From contig NC_081415.1 in the NCBI RefSeq assembly GCF_030272615.1, forward strand, positions 417,106,757 through 417,170,756: DNA of 64,000 nucleotides, in the 5' to 3' direction. Every line of letters starts with the position of its first letter. Positions within the stretch are counted from its first letter, which is position 1. The translations under genes were made by a program, and so were the position numbers. Shown here piece by piece: positions 22,836 through 34,683 of this stretch. Origin of the DNA: Cryptomeria japonica (lineage: Eukaryota > Streptophyta > Pinopsida > Cupressales > Cupressaceae). The notes under the pieces are model-generated. The model did no database searches. It was not told where the DNA came from and saw nothing but the letters and a program-made list of their open reading frames with translations.

Positions 22836-23669
22836 CTAGTAGAAACTTTTTGTGACAAAGGGAACGAACTCCTCTTTGATGTTTTTCTTAGGGGTTGGTG
22901 GTTCAAATCGAGGTATATTGTAAGTGATGCACACTTCGGGGAATAAGGTCGGATTGGTCTTTCCTCCTTGATTTAGGCATTGACTCTGATTTTTGACAGA
23001 ATACTCTACTCTTCAATGGTTCCTTGTCAATTTTGTTTGTTTTGTCTTGAAGATACAAGAACATATGACGAAGGAATGTTCGATGAGATTTGAAGAGTTG
23101 GTGATTGATGTATAAAAATTTATACCTTTTGGCAAGTTTCAGAGAACTAGGTTGTTGTTTTCTTAACTTAGTGTTATGATAAATACTCTTTCTTCTCAGA
23201 ATATGAGGTTTAGTCATGCACATGTGATCAATGGTTTCCTTTGATTTGTTTTGGATTTAGTTAGCTTGTTTGGAAACTCAAGTTTTACTTTATCAAATGA
23301 AGGTTTAGATGCCCCTTCATGACAAAGCGTGTCAAATAATATGGAATAAGAGCTTTCCCGATATGGAAACTCGATTTGACAACTTGGAGTTTGAAACAAG
23401 TATGTTTTTGGATAAAAATCCTTTTGATTGAAGGATCGTTTGATACGTGTGATGATGTTTCCTGATTTTGATAGGAGAGATGTGCTTTATCTTGCGACTA
23501 GTTTTTAGATTTTGACAACTTTGTTTTACGGAGAACTTGCCTTGGGAATAGTTTTTGATACTCTATTTTGATTTTCTATTTGATGAAGTTCAAGCTAAGG
23601 AAAAAAAGCTTCCTAAGTTGTTTTCAGATTTTTCAAAAATTGCTTCTGTTTTGCCCCCTGTTTTCTCAG

Positions 23670-24015
23670 TTTCTGTTATGCGCTAAGCCAGAAACCCAAT
23701 GCGCTATTTAATTTCCTCCACGTGCTAAGATGCCCTCTGTGACGCGCTAACTGGTTGTTTTGAATTTTTTTTGATCTAAGAGGTCATGCACTAATATGGG
23801 TTGCCAATGCGCTAATTGCTGGTCCTGACGCGCTAATTCTTGATTCCCACGCGCTAAGCTGTTGCTTCAACGCGCCATAGTGTTTCCAGAAAGCGCTAAG
23901 TTTAAATTGCTAGTTTTTTATTTTGATGACGCACTAAAGTTCAGACTGAATGCGCTAAAGTGAAGCTTGAGTGCGCTAAAGGATGGTTTCCACGCGCTAA
24001 AAAGTTTCTCTTACA
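23670..24015. repeat. Interspersed (A/C)GCGCTAA repeat cluster in B leader
   Basis: About a dozen copies of GCGCTAA or one-base variants, spaced roughly 20-30 bp apart with unrelated spacers (ATGCGCTAA, ACGCGCTAA, GTGCGCTAA). CpG-rich against an AT-rich background. Confidence 0.75.
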
Positions 24016-25529
24016 TGCTAGACTGCCCTGATAGTTTGACTTGGTGGTTTTTCTACAATTTTTGAACTTTGTTTTTAATGATGATGGATGATTTTCTGAA
24101 GTGATAAATGAAAGCACGTCACAAAAGAGGTAACCATTTTGCTTAGTCTAAACAATGAGTGTATATTCTATGAGGATGTGTTCAAATCCCCAATGTTTTA
24201 ACAGGTTTCAGATGCAATGAAATACAAATTAGTCAGACTCTTTATTCAAGGGTCATAAGTAATACCATAGCCCACTAGTCTCAATACTCCGTTAGCTCAA
24301 ACAACCTTGTCACCCCCTAGGGGGTGCCTATTTTTTTGCCTTTTGCCAGAAATTAACCCAAAGTGAATTGCTTCACAATTGAGTAGTTATCTTGGGAGAT
24401 ATATGGTGAGCGATCTTGGGGGCGGATTCTTCCCCACCCTTGCACTATGATACTACACATGTTTGGATACTAACTCAACTCAAAGTTTCTATGCTAAAGT
24501 TCATAATCAGGCTTCCCCTTCGACCGTCAATGATAAACTCCCTCAGGAGGCTTCCCAACCTTTAGAACAAAGGCTTTACGTACCTCAAGGATATTGGGAG
24601 AAGGCTAATTGCTGCACGTAACCATTGAAAAGGACTTTTGTCACTTTCCACTTTTGATTATAGTGGGTTGGAACACTTGGCATCAAAGTCATTCCCCACT
24701 TAGGTCATTCCCTTCACACTGGCCAAAGAATGACTTTAAGAGTTTTTCAACCTCTCGGGAAGGCAGGCCTGCTAAAGGATTTAATACAATAAACATTGAA
24801 AGTGTAAGAGTGGCCTGACCTTTTGATCACCCAGTTAAGAGGAGAGCATATACCTTCCACTTTCACAGCAAAGCAAATAAGTGTTCTTTTTAACCTTTTA
24901 TTGCAATGATTTAGTAAAATCTATATGGAGATGTTGCTCCACAAAAACATGGTGTTTATTTTATCCTTTCAAAGCAATGATTTTCTGATCTAGTAAAGGA
25001 ACCTAGTCAACAAAGCAAAACTTCGATGTGGCGTCAACAAAATAAAATCGGCAAAAGGAGAAGAACTTCCCTCTTTAACTTTGAATGAATTGGACAAATG
25101 AAGTTCTTTTACTTTGCAAAAATTGAAATTGATTCTTTTATTCACCAAAGGATGGTGAGGTTCTTTTTAAATCTTTTTGCAAAAATATAAAGATTGTCTT
25201 ATTCTTTTTAGAGCCCAAAATAAAAAAATTTCTCCTAAGAAAGCAAGAAAGATGTTTTTGTTGTTCTTTTTAGTTGCCCAAAATAAAGATGAGTTCAATT
25301 TTATTTAAACAAGAATTAAAAGAGTTCAAACTTTTAACTAACTTAGCTAAGTTAGTAAAAAAAATTCAAACTATTGTAACTCTAAAATTAAAAAAATGAG
25401 CTCCAACCTGCACAAAATTGTTAGAAATCCTGCAAAATGTCAATTAAAACAGGAAAAACATTGGATTTGCAAACTTCTACAAGTCTAAATTTAATATCGG
25501 TTACAATTTGATTTTTTTGCCTTCTGTCT

Positions 25530-25810
25530 GTGATGCGCTACAGAAAAGACTGTACGCGCCACAGGATAACCGAGATGCGTTATTAGACAGACCGGAAGGG
25601 TTGTACTATTTTCTGAATGTGCTACTCTATTAAGTTCTCGCGTCGAGACCTACAGGAAAATGTAAAAAATTCTATGCACTAAGGGATGGTTTTTATGCTC
25701 TAGGAAATGAGTCCCACACGCCGAAAAGTGTACCGGATGCGCTATAATGTTAACCAGATGCGCTAAGGGATGTTCCCCATGCGCTGATTCATATTTCTCG
25801 CATACCTGTA
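25530..25810. repeat. Second GCGCTA repeat cluster in B leader
   Basis: Further copies of (A/T)GCGCTA, often decayed to GCACTA, GCGCTG or GTGCTA, close to the primer binding site. Same word as 23,670-24,015; many variants are C-to-T or G-to-A changes. Confidence 0.65.
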
Positions 25811-25852
25811 AAAGTGGTTAGATTCAAGAACCGATTTGATCAATGGGGTTAT

Positions 25853-25874
25853 GCCCCACGGTGGGTGCTAGAAA
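25853..25874 (-). promoter_or_regulatory. Primer binding site of element B
   Basis: On the minus strand the LTR ends CCGCATACA and is followed by TTTCTAGCACCCACCGTGGG. CACCCACCGTGGGGC resembles the GCGCCCACCGTGGGGC primer sites of plant Gypsy elements. The donor tRNA was not assigned. Confidence 0.75.
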
Positions 25875-27354
25875 TGTATGCGGAAAAAGCGGGTTGATGG
25901 AACTCAAAATGTGAAAATGTTGTTCAAAGGGCTTGCCCACACACCCATGAGACTCTTGGTGCAAGTTATGGAGTTGTGAGGAATGGATAAACTTCCCAAG
26001 GAGTGTTCCATGGTTCTCTATCTCACAAGGTCCTTCAAGCCAATGCCTTTGCTCTCAGATCACTGAGCAAAGTGACTTAGGGATGACCAATGCAAGAACG
26101 AGGGATGATTTAGATTGATTTTAACATGAATGCATCCAATTTATGCATGATTCTACAAATGAGGTAAACTAGATTATAAGATGACAAGGTTAGTAGCAAT
26201 ACTATCCTAACATGATATTCTAGTTATATGATTTAAGCTAATGATAATAGAAATGCTCTAAAATGCTTATTAGATTAATTCCTATTACAAAGAGAGGCTA
26301 GATGTATTGATAAAATTGAGCATAAATGAGATACTAAAAGCTTGGATCTATGAAAATGGAGAAATGAGGACTCTATTTATAGGAAAAATAGGGAAATGGA
26401 TGGTCAAGATTGGAGGAGTTTATCAAGGGTCGGAATTGAAAGTTATCAATCCATGTTTACAATTTCCACCAATGAAATGGTAACAATTGTCAACATAAGA
26501 CTTCTTGAGAGGAGAGGTAAGAAGCATTGAATTCTTGAGAAGACCTCATGGTTACTTTAGAAGGTAAGGGTTAAGGTTAGGTTAGGTTTATCCAATGGAT
26601 AAAGCTTTTACCCAAGGGGTAAACTCTTGTGCAAAGGTTAAAGGGATAACCATGGTCAAAGCAATGAATGCTTGATGAGACCCCTGGGTTAGAAGAGGGT
26701 TAAGTTAGGCAAAAAGTCTCTAACCATGCCACTAAGGGTTAGTTAACCATTAATGGTTTGAAGACTTTGGGAACAAATTTGTAAGAGTCCTTCCAAATTT
26801 GGGGGTATTCAACAAGTTAGCTTGTTGAAGGCATAAAGGCTTTAATGCCTTTTGAAGACTTTAATCCAAATTTGAGAAGTGACCTCCTCAAATTTAGGGA
26901 AAGGGAATAATTGATGGGCTTAGGTTAATTGATTAGGATTAGATATGTTCTAGAAGAATTTAGGAAGAGGGTTATGATGCAAGTGGGAGATGTAGGAAAA
27001 TGCAAGTGGATGAGGGATAATAGGATTTAATTAAAATAAATTGCTTTATTTCAATTTGGTTGCAAGTTGGGGATTTAAATAAATTAGATTTATTTAATTG
27101 GGGTGAACTATTTAATTAAATGTAAATTTAATTAAAAAGTAGAGAGAAGGGATTTAATCAAATAAAATGATTTATTCGATTAAATGACATAAAGGACTTA
27201 AGTGAATTTAAATAAATAAATTGAATAATTTATTTACTTAAATAGAAGAATGTGGGTGATTTAATTAAATTAGATTTAACTAAAATAGAGGAATGAGAAT
27301 AAAATGAACATTAAATATTCATTTTAGGAATATGGTCATTTTTATACGTCTACA
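25875..27354 (-). mobile_element. 5' LTR of element B
   Basis: Same 1,480-bp length and ends as 8,272-9,751. The primer site abuts its left edge and the duplication CCTAT follows at 27,355-27,359. A minus-strand TATAAATA at 26,374-26,381 is the likely promoter of the element's RNA. Confidence 0.95.
26374..26381 (-). promoter_or_regulatory. TATA box in the 5' LTR of B
   Basis: TATAAATA on the minus strand, in CCTATAAATAGAGTCC. It sits in the 5' LTR and would drive the full-length transcript if active. Confidence 0.65.
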
Positions 27355-27359
27355 CCTAT

Positions 27360-27845
27360 ATCATTTACTATTTATCATTTCCTACCATCTTCTTTCTTTA
27401 TACATAGTGCATGTGGGACTAAATTCTCAAACCCTATTCTTTATCCCATATTCATCCCGTATGTTGGATTCAACCCGAGGATGCCTATTTAAATAGAGCC
27501 CCTCTCCCATTTTGGAGGATCCGTTATTGTGCACCCGTATTCTTGCTTCCACGAAATTTTACATTCATCTTGCTTTCATTTTAGCATATCTTATTTTCAT
27601 AGTCCATTAATTCATAGCTTCTTGTGTTAAGTGCTTATGAGAGCACCCATCTACAAAACAAGACCTTGAAGGATAAGACAACAATGGAGATTAATTTCAG
27701 TTTTGCATGCATGTGTTTGTGTCTAGCAGAGTTTGATTTGTGTGATTTTCATGTGTGTTTAGCAGGCTACCTCCATTGTTGATGTTAGAAGACTCCGAAT
27801 CTGAGATTTGAATCGGAGATTCAGTAGCCCGTTTCCCTCATCACA
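27360..27845 (+). mobile_element. LTR of element A, right piece
   Basis: Continues the A LTR after the B insertion. TATTTAAATA at 27,486-27,495 followed by GAGCCCCTC resembles the TATA region of the B LTR. I place the end at CATCACA (27,845), followed by a GGCACGTGCGGTGGGAC segment. The LTR thus has a polypurine tract on its left and a primer-site-like sequence on its right. Confidence 0.75.
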
Positions 27846-27865
27846 TTTGGCACGTGCGGTGGGAC
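27846..27865 (+). promoter_or_regulatory. Primer-site-like sequence after the A LTR
   Basis: TTTGGCACGTGCGGTGGGAC follows the presumed LTR end. It has the TGGC and GGTGGGAC words of Gypsy primer sites, but the match is partial. If real, internal sequence once followed, as in a tandem LTR-internal-LTR array. Confidence 0.35.
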
Positions 27866-28095
27866 TCTGTAGTCTTCACCACTGATCAAGTTGCACAAAG
27901 AGACTCGTAGGGAAGGTATTTCAACATCAATGGGAAATATAGCTTCAACACCATAAACAAGGGAGTATGGAGTGGCACCTATGGGAGTGCGGATAGTCAT
28001 GCGGTAAGCCCACAAGGCGGGGTTCAGCTGTATATGCCAATCATGACTAGTTGCACTAATCATCTTTTTAAAGGTTCTGAGAATATTTTTGTTTC
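27866..28095 (-). pseudogene. Integrase fragment of a B-like Gypsy element
   Basis: Reads WHIQLNPALWAYRMTIRTPI, GATPYSLVYGVEAIFPID, VEIPSLRVSLCN, matching the B integrase (WHVQLNPALWAYRTSIRTPM...). It is cut sharply at the left where the A LTR and primer-like sequence end, and at the right after KNILRTFKKMI. It is not contiguous with any other pol segment. Confidence 0.8.
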
Positions 28096-28143
28096 ACTTT
28101 GTAATGAGGTACTTTATCATTGATTTTTTTTTGGAATTCCTCT

Positions 28144-28440
28144 CTAAGGTAACCACATATAGGAAAATTGAGTGGCCATATATCTCTTGAATATTTTTAA
28201 CCAATCTCTACTCAATAACAAATCATGTATGTCTAGAATATCAACCACTTGAATATTTATGTAATTTTGAATGCGAGGATTATAATCCATTTGCACATGT
28301 ATGTGAATAAGCTCTCTAATTACATTCACTTTATGCTTGTCTAATTCGGTAACCTTTTTTCTAGACTTTACTAGAGTCAATCCAAGTGTATTAGATACTA
28401 ATAAAGGAATGACATTAGAAGAGGCTCCTAAATAAACTAG
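28144..28440 (-). pseudogene. Retropepsin fragment of a different Gypsy lineage
   Basis: On the minus strand LGASSNVIPLL (active-site region; D-L-G-A-S in intact relatives, Tyr replaces Asp here) is followed by HVQMDYNPRIQNYINIQVVD and LLSRDWLKIFKRYMAT. This is the aspartic protease fold of another plant Gypsy group, distinct from the DGGVGLN type in A and B. One stop and the missing Asp indicate decay. Confidence 0.6.
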
Positions 28441-30124
28441 GAATTATGGGTATTCTTATTAAATATACATAGAGTCAATTAAAATGGAGTCACTCAATCT
28501 TCACTTTATAAATTTCCACATGAGAATTTGAGGTTGGATTAAGGGTTTTCTCTTTCTCTTCATTCTCCTTCACTAGGTTTTCCTTTATTATATTGTCCCC
28601 TATTGTATGTTCTTCCAATGATTGGAGTAAGGCATACTTGACCACTAGTATCTTCATCAATTCAATAATAGGGATTTAAACTTTCAACTTTTGTATAATA
28701 TATTATCCAAGTTTGTTTGCCTCTAGCTTCTATGATGAGCTCATTGGCACACTTTGATGATTTAAAGAATAATAAGTACTCCTTTTGGAGGCTCAAGGTT
28801 GTTACTAGCCTTTAGATTTGGAGGTGTTTGTATTTATTGGAGGAGTTGAAGTACTGAAAGGACCTTTTAATTTCTTATTCTTGAGGAAATATTATTTCCT
28901 CTACGATGCTATTGGTATGTCTAACTTCCATCCACATTATAATCTAGTTCAATCTCTCATTCACAAGGAAATCTATAACTTTGAATTACAATCATAATTT
29001 TATGTTTGGTTGGGATAATTTCATAAATAGTTAAGGACCCAAGATCCTAAACCAAATCTAAGTTCTAAACTCCCTTTAAATTTTTATTAGAGTATTTTGG
29101 TTCAAGATGCACAATTATATTGTGAATTATATACTAGGTAGGTAAATAAACATATACTAAAATAATTGGTCTTGGTTTTAAAAAATTACCTTGGTTTAGA
29201 TTCTCTAAAGGAGAATGGATGTAATGTCATGCAAGGACTCATAAGATATTAAATAATAAAATTAAACATAAAATATGTTTTTGAACAATAACATAAAAAC
29301 TAATGACACTAAGATTCCATCATGTGCAAGACAGTTAACCATGATGCCGCTATTGTCAAGTGACATCACACAAATGGAAGATTTCAATATAACCAATAAA
29401 ACACTAACATCCAAGGTGTGTAGTAGGAATAATGAGGGTCGCATCACAAGGTTTATTCCTTCATAATACTCAAAACGACTAGTATGACCAACTCCCTAAG
29501 CCAAGGTGTGATGACAGGACACCTTCGTGTGAAAGCACATATCTGAAAACAAAAGATAACATTAATTTTCAATGATGAAATCTATTGATGTGAACTAAAA
29601 CTTAGTTTAGGAGACTCACGAGACCATGGGTAACAACTTCCATTCATAAAGTTTTCTCATACAAGGTTTGAAAATATGTGTCATCTAATGTGTGGAGGGA
29701 CTACAATAATCTCTAGAGATTACAATGCCCTAGGAGGACTCTAGTGCCTAGTTAGGACACTACCATCTAAGTGGGCAACTAGAACCTAGGTGTAACACTA
29801 GTGCCCTTTTCATAGATCTCCCAAATTGGTGCAATTTTTGTATTTGGTGTCAAATTCCATATCTATTATTGTATACTTTCTTAGGTGTTGTAGTTCAATA
29901 TTAACACTAGTGTCTTGACCAATGAGAAATCCCAAGGCAGGAATTGGTCCCCGAGACAACCTAAAACATGTGGGACTACCTAAGAGAGGCTACAATAAAA
30001 TTTGAACCTTGAAACATAAAAAAAAACTAGAGTTGATTAATTATCATAACACTTGATCAAAAGACACCTTAAACACATGAGGGAGAAGGTTCACGCAATA
30101 TGTTGACCTTCCCAAGGCTTCAGT
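28441..30124. other. Unassigned intervening sequence
   Basis: About 1.7 kb of AT-rich sequence with only short, unsupported frames. The left part may continue the degraded Gypsy protease fragment toward gag. I see no LTR ends or conserved domain. Confidence 0.4.
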
Positions 30125-30277
30125 TGTTGAACACACCATAAGACTAAGAGCGAGGGTGAATTAGTTTGGAACTTAAAACAGCTTACTTATAATCCTTTAA
30201 AACTTCAAATCATAATTAACTTATCTATGCAATTATAAATCATGAAATCATAAAGCACAACACACACAAGAACACTA

Positions 30278-30322
30278 GATTCACATGGAAAACCCAAGAA
30301 GAGAAAAACCACAATGTGAATC
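30278..30322. other. Two-tier hairpin motif in D 3' LTR
   Basis: GATTCACAT pairs with ATGTGAATC (nine base pairs), enclosing GG-aaaa-CCC and GAG-aaaaa-CC. The same layout occurs in the LTRs of C, G and the insert at 31,509. Confidence 0.6.
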
Positions 30323-31508
30323 CAACCCACAATATGAATAATTGATTATAATGTTTTAGGCTCAAGGCCAAGGAATCTCACTACACCTTATTGAACTTCC
30401 AAAAATAAGGCACACAACCTTAGGGGAAGATACAAGGGACTTGCATTACTGAGACACACAATATTATGGCAAGATATAAAGATTGCACAAGCTGATAAAG
30501 GACTCATTATCTTCTGGTAGGTACAGGGAAATAATGAATGAAATTGAAAAACATCTCTTGACCATGAAACTATCCTTGAACCAATATGTGAAGCGAATAG
30601 TATCATAACAATCATACTTCACTCGTTATCTCAAAACACTGTTATACTTATCATTAAAAGATATTACAGACTGAAAATCACACTTTTTCTTCTTCACACA
30701 TGCTTGTATATCATTCTCATCTAGATCACAATAATCCACTACATAATTCACACATCCACACTTCCATTTATATAAGGTTATAAATCAAAACCCTCAATTA
30801 GTTAAGCCACAAACAAAATATAAATGAATTACACGAAGTCGGCCACCTAGACCAAAAACACACAATGTGGTCCACTCCAGGAGATAAAGGGAACTCCAAT
30901 ATATCACAACACATCTTACTAAGACAGTTCCAACAAATTAAACACACTAACACTTCCTCCAAAGTCGACATAAAATGTAACATGTAGAAAAATAATGAAG
31001 CACATTAACCAGTTGACCCAAGAAACATCACCAAATGCAAATTACTCAATACAGATCTACACATGCCATAGTAAGATCCATATCAACATTCTTTAATTCA
31101 ACATATAATGCATATCTAGACCAAAAGAGTATGATCCAAATAAGATAAATCAATCGAGTCAGCCATAGATGAACATAATTGACAGAGCCAAACACGAAGC
31201 AACATAGTTTTACTTACCGATCAAACCAACACTAGAAATCTGAACCGAAACACTACACGGATCATATGAACATGTCCACCAAGCCATAACACTTGAACCA
31301 AAACTTGGGGTAATGCAAAGCATTCTCCAAACTAGTACTCACATAAAACCTCACTATCAACAAACCATCACAACCAACTTCATCTAAGAAACTAAGCATT
31401 TGAAAACATGATAGTGCAACATCCATAGAACATGGACATTATATCAAAAACTGCAAGCCATAATCATCAAGAATCGGAGGAATGTGAATCATTCTTTCAT
31501 AAGGATAT

Positions 31509-32410
31509 TGTAAGGAAGTTAAGTAGAGGAACAAATTCCTACACTAACCTTGAGAGGAGGGTAATGCAAAACTTTTATAGATCGTTACAATAGTTACAAA
31601 AAATTAATAGAAATAGACACAACAACATGCATACCACAACACAATGATTTACGTGGGGAAAACCCTTTCGGGAGAAAAACCCCACACTCCAAAAGCTTCC
31701 CAGTATATTATTCAACAATCAACAATAAATTATAATATACTTTCAGAGAAATCTCTTCACAGGAGTACCATTAATTAAAGATTTAGAGGTAACTTAGCAA
31801 CCATAAGATTCTTATGTGCAACCTCTATCTCACGCACCTCATATATAGGAGATACAATACAAGAAACCGTCAAACGATATTATAAAACCATGGGCTAAAA
31901 CCACCCAATAAAGTGGAGATGACCTTATATCATATCTAGATGCCCTATGACATATCAAAAAAAACATCAACATGTGTCCCCCCTATTTTGCAACTCATTT
32001 ATGTGTTCTATGCATTTTATATTTCCTATTTCAGAAGTACAAACTTCTGGAGGCCATAATTTGTGAACTGTGTGTCTAATTGATGAACCGTTTGAAGCAC
32101 CAGAAAGATTACAAAGTTCTCTATCCCCTCATAAAATGCTACACCATTTATGAAAAAATTTCAAGGCATTTCAAATCCTCTAAAGTCCTCAAAATTAAAT
32201 TTAAGCCCTTCATCGCAACCCTCCAAAACAAAAACTTTCATATCTTCAAAACTAGCTGTGAGCTTGTAACAAAACTTTACTAGAATGCTTATCTAGCCAA
32301 CCAAAAGCTTTGGGGAGAATTTCACATGATTTCATGCTCAAATAAAAACTTACTGTAAATAGCAACCTCATGTAAATGCAAGGTTGAGACACCATTTTTC
32401 CCAATAGACA
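31509..32410 (-). mobile_element. Probable solo LTR inside the D 3' LTR
   Basis: Absent from the three other D LTR copies, which read straight through 'cataaggayattaaatac' here. The insert begins TGTAAGG and ends AGACA on the + strand, so on the minus strand it runs TGTCTATTGGG...CCTTACA. It carries the GTGGGG/CCCCAC hairpin module typical of the Copia LTRs in this window. A 6-bp near-duplication (GATATT / GACATT) brackets it if the ends are drawn slightly inward. Boundaries are uncertain by a few bases. Confidence 0.6.
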
Positions 32411-32594
32411 TTAAATACTATTTCTTGTGTATTGTAACTTCCACGACTACAACCTTCCAAAAACACCTCATCCTTACTCAATATCACCACTAGACAACAT
32501 CACAATGTATGAATACTCATTTATGGACCATATACAACATTTGTACTCCTAAAAAAGTTTCACATCAATGACAACATAACTCAAGTTTCCAATA

Positions 32595-32607
32595 ATATCC
32601 CCCTTTG
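32595..32607 (-). promoter_or_regulatory. Polypurine tract of element D
   Basis: Minus-strand CAAAGGGGGATAT adjoins the 3' LTR start. A short non-coding 3' region (32,608-32,857) separates it from RNase H. Confidence 0.7.
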
Positions 32608-32857
32608 TCATTGATGGAAACACTTATACCACCAACCAAAAATAAACTCTTTCCAATTGTATCTCTCTCTTCTTACTATATCTCTCTCCCCCATTGATCT
32701 TCACTGCTCTCCCCGAGAGTAGCCACCACATCAATCCAAGAGACAATAGATAAAATTTGAATCTCCCCCTAGAAAGATGCACCACAACTATGCATCTAGT
32801 TTGAAGAAGGAAGGGAAATAACCCCTACTTTCTATCATAGAGACTCAAAAGTATCCT

Positions 32858-33310
32858 TCAACAGTGCCTTGGTAAATATTTCTGCACTCTGATCCTTGTA
32901 GGTACATATTCCAGTATGAATTTCCTCTCTACAACCTTCTCTCTCAAGAAATTATATTGGATAGAAATGTGTTTATCTCTTGAATGCATTACTATATTCT
33001 TTGAAATATTTATTGCACTTGTATTATCACACATAATAAAAATTTCTTCATCATACATAACTTTGATATCTTTGAAAGTTTTCTTCATCCACATGACTTG
33101 TGTGCAAAAAGATGTTGTTACAATATATTTTGCTTGCATCCACATGACTTGTCTGCAATAGATAATGACACCGAACCCTACTTTTTTCTCAATCAAGAGA
33201 CCAATCTGTCTCCTAAAAATTTCACCTCCACTTGTACTTCTTCTATCATCAACACATCTAACCCAATCAACATCTGTGTATAATTTCAAAGTAAAAGCAT
33301 CATTCTTCTT
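32858..33310 (-). pseudogene. Copia RNase H (element D)
   Basis: Reads KLYTDVDWVRCVDDRRSTSG (usual YTDADWAGCVDDRKSTSG), then MCDNTSAINISKNIVMHSRD, KHISIQYNFLREKV. These are the hallmark Copia RNase H segments. The frame is open for 143 codons but joined to a broken RT. It degrades RNA in the RNA-DNA hybrid during replication. Confidence 0.88.
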
Positions 33311-34683
33311 GTACCAAAAAACAAAATCCGAAGTTCCTCAAATACTTGAATATCCAAATCACTACTTGTTCATGTGATTGCTTTGGATTAGCTTGATATC
33401 TGGAAACCAAATATACATCATGCAAAATATTTGGTCTTGAAGTACAACAATCCTCAAATCATAGACCTGTATTATTTTTTATCAACTTCCAAAAAACCAT
33501 CATCCTTACTTAACTTTCAACCAATAGCCACAAGAGTTCCAACTGGCTTACAATTCTCCATACCAAACTTCTTCAACATCTCCTTGATATACTTGGTCTG
33601 AAAAATAAAAATACCCTGTTTTAACCGTGTCACTTGTAGACCAAGGAAAAATGATAACTCACCAATCATTGACATCTCAATTTCTGTCTACATTTCTTTT
33701 GCAAATATCTTACATACACTACCATATCCTTCAAAAATTATATCATCAACATACACAACAACTATTACTAGTTTATCACCTTCAACTTTGAAATTACTAT
33801 CTGTTGTACTTTTCTTGAATTTTTTCTACAAGTATCTGTCCAACATTGCATACCAAGCTCTAGGAGCTTGCTTGAGTCCCTAGAGTTCCTTCTTGAGTTT
33901 GCACACCATATATGGATCTTTTGACAACTAAAAACATCTGATTATTCAATATACACCTCTTCTTCAAGTTCTCCATTCAAGAATGATAACTTGACATCCA
34001 TCTAATATACCTTAAAGTTCTTATATGTAGAAAATGCAAGAAACATCCTTATAGCTTCCATCTTAGACACTGAAGAAAAAGTCTTCTCAAAGTCTATAAC
34101 TTCAACTTGTCAATAAACTTTAAAACCAGTCTTGCCTTGTTCCTTGTGACTTCTCCATCTTCATTCAACTTATTCTGGAACACCCACTTAGTTCATATCA
34201 CATTCTTGTCCACCAATTTAGGTTCCAATTACCATGTATTATTCTTGTCTATCAGATTCAGCTCCTCATCTATTGCTTTCATCCAACCTTCATCCTTGCT
34301 AGTTTCTACAAAAAAATTTGGCTCCACCTAAGATAGGGATCATAAATTTTCTTATTCATTAGTCTCAACAAGTCATCTTCTTGTCTAAACTCCTTTCTCT
34401 TTATCTCCATTGATCTTATATTTTGAATGGTTCATTCAGAGATACTTTGTAGGTGCCTCAAGTGTTTGTTTAGGTTCCTTCTCTTCTGCATTCATTTCTT
34501 ATTTTTGTTATGGAGTTTCCTTCTCTTTTGTAGCAACAAGAGCATCCTCTATCTCAACCTCAGGTATAGGTGCAACATGATTCCATTCCTCACTCACTTT
34601 GACATTCATATTTTCTACAATCTTCTTTACCCTTTTTTTGTAACACTATAATGTCTCTCTCTTTGTAGAATATCACAATAATA
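33311..34683 (-). pseudogene. Copia reverse transcriptase (element D), left of C
   Basis: Degraded RT with VVYVDDIIFEGYG (catalytic YVDD), EIEMSMIGELSFFLGLQV and KYIKEMLKKFGMENCKPV recognisable across stops and shifts. N-terminal RT motifs continue to the insertion point of C at 34,683; integrase lies on the other side of C. Confidence 0.8.

Larger units (their letters stand above)
22836..25852 (-). other. Long repeat-bearing 5' leader of element B
   Basis: 3 kb between the primer binding site and gag with no conserved reading frame. It holds two clusters of GCGCTA words, listed separately. Long leaders are typical of Tat/Ogre elements. Confidence 0.65.
8272..27354 (-). mobile_element. Large Tat/Ogre-like Gypsy element B, decayed but with full ends
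   Basis: Both LTRs are 1,480 bp (8,272-9,751 and 25,875-27,354). The TG...CA ends are flanked by identical 5-bp duplications CCTAT at 8,267-8,271 and 27,355-27,359. On the minus strand the order is LTR, primer site, 3-kb repeat-rich leader, gag, protease, G-patch-like segment, RT, RNase H, integrase, a 5-kb 3' region holding an antisense PMD frame, polypurine tract, LTR. Without the solo LTR in gag it is about 18 kb. Large size and an extra antisense frame between pol and the 3' LTR are known for the plant Tat lineage. All frames carry stops. Confidence 0.92.
30125..32594 (-). mobile_element. 3' LTR of element D, interrupted
   Basis: Starts TGTTGAACACACC and ends CCAATA, matching the D LTRs at 42,717, 44,847 and 47,007. 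An insert of about 0.9 kb (31,509-32,410) sits inside; without it the LTR is about 1,570 bp, like the other copies. A hairpin motif lies at 30,278-30,322. Confidence 0.85.

Noticed and set aside
32080-32283. 67-codon Lys-rich frame in the insert within the D LTR
   Set aside because: Non-ATG-quality frame within an LTR; no domain.
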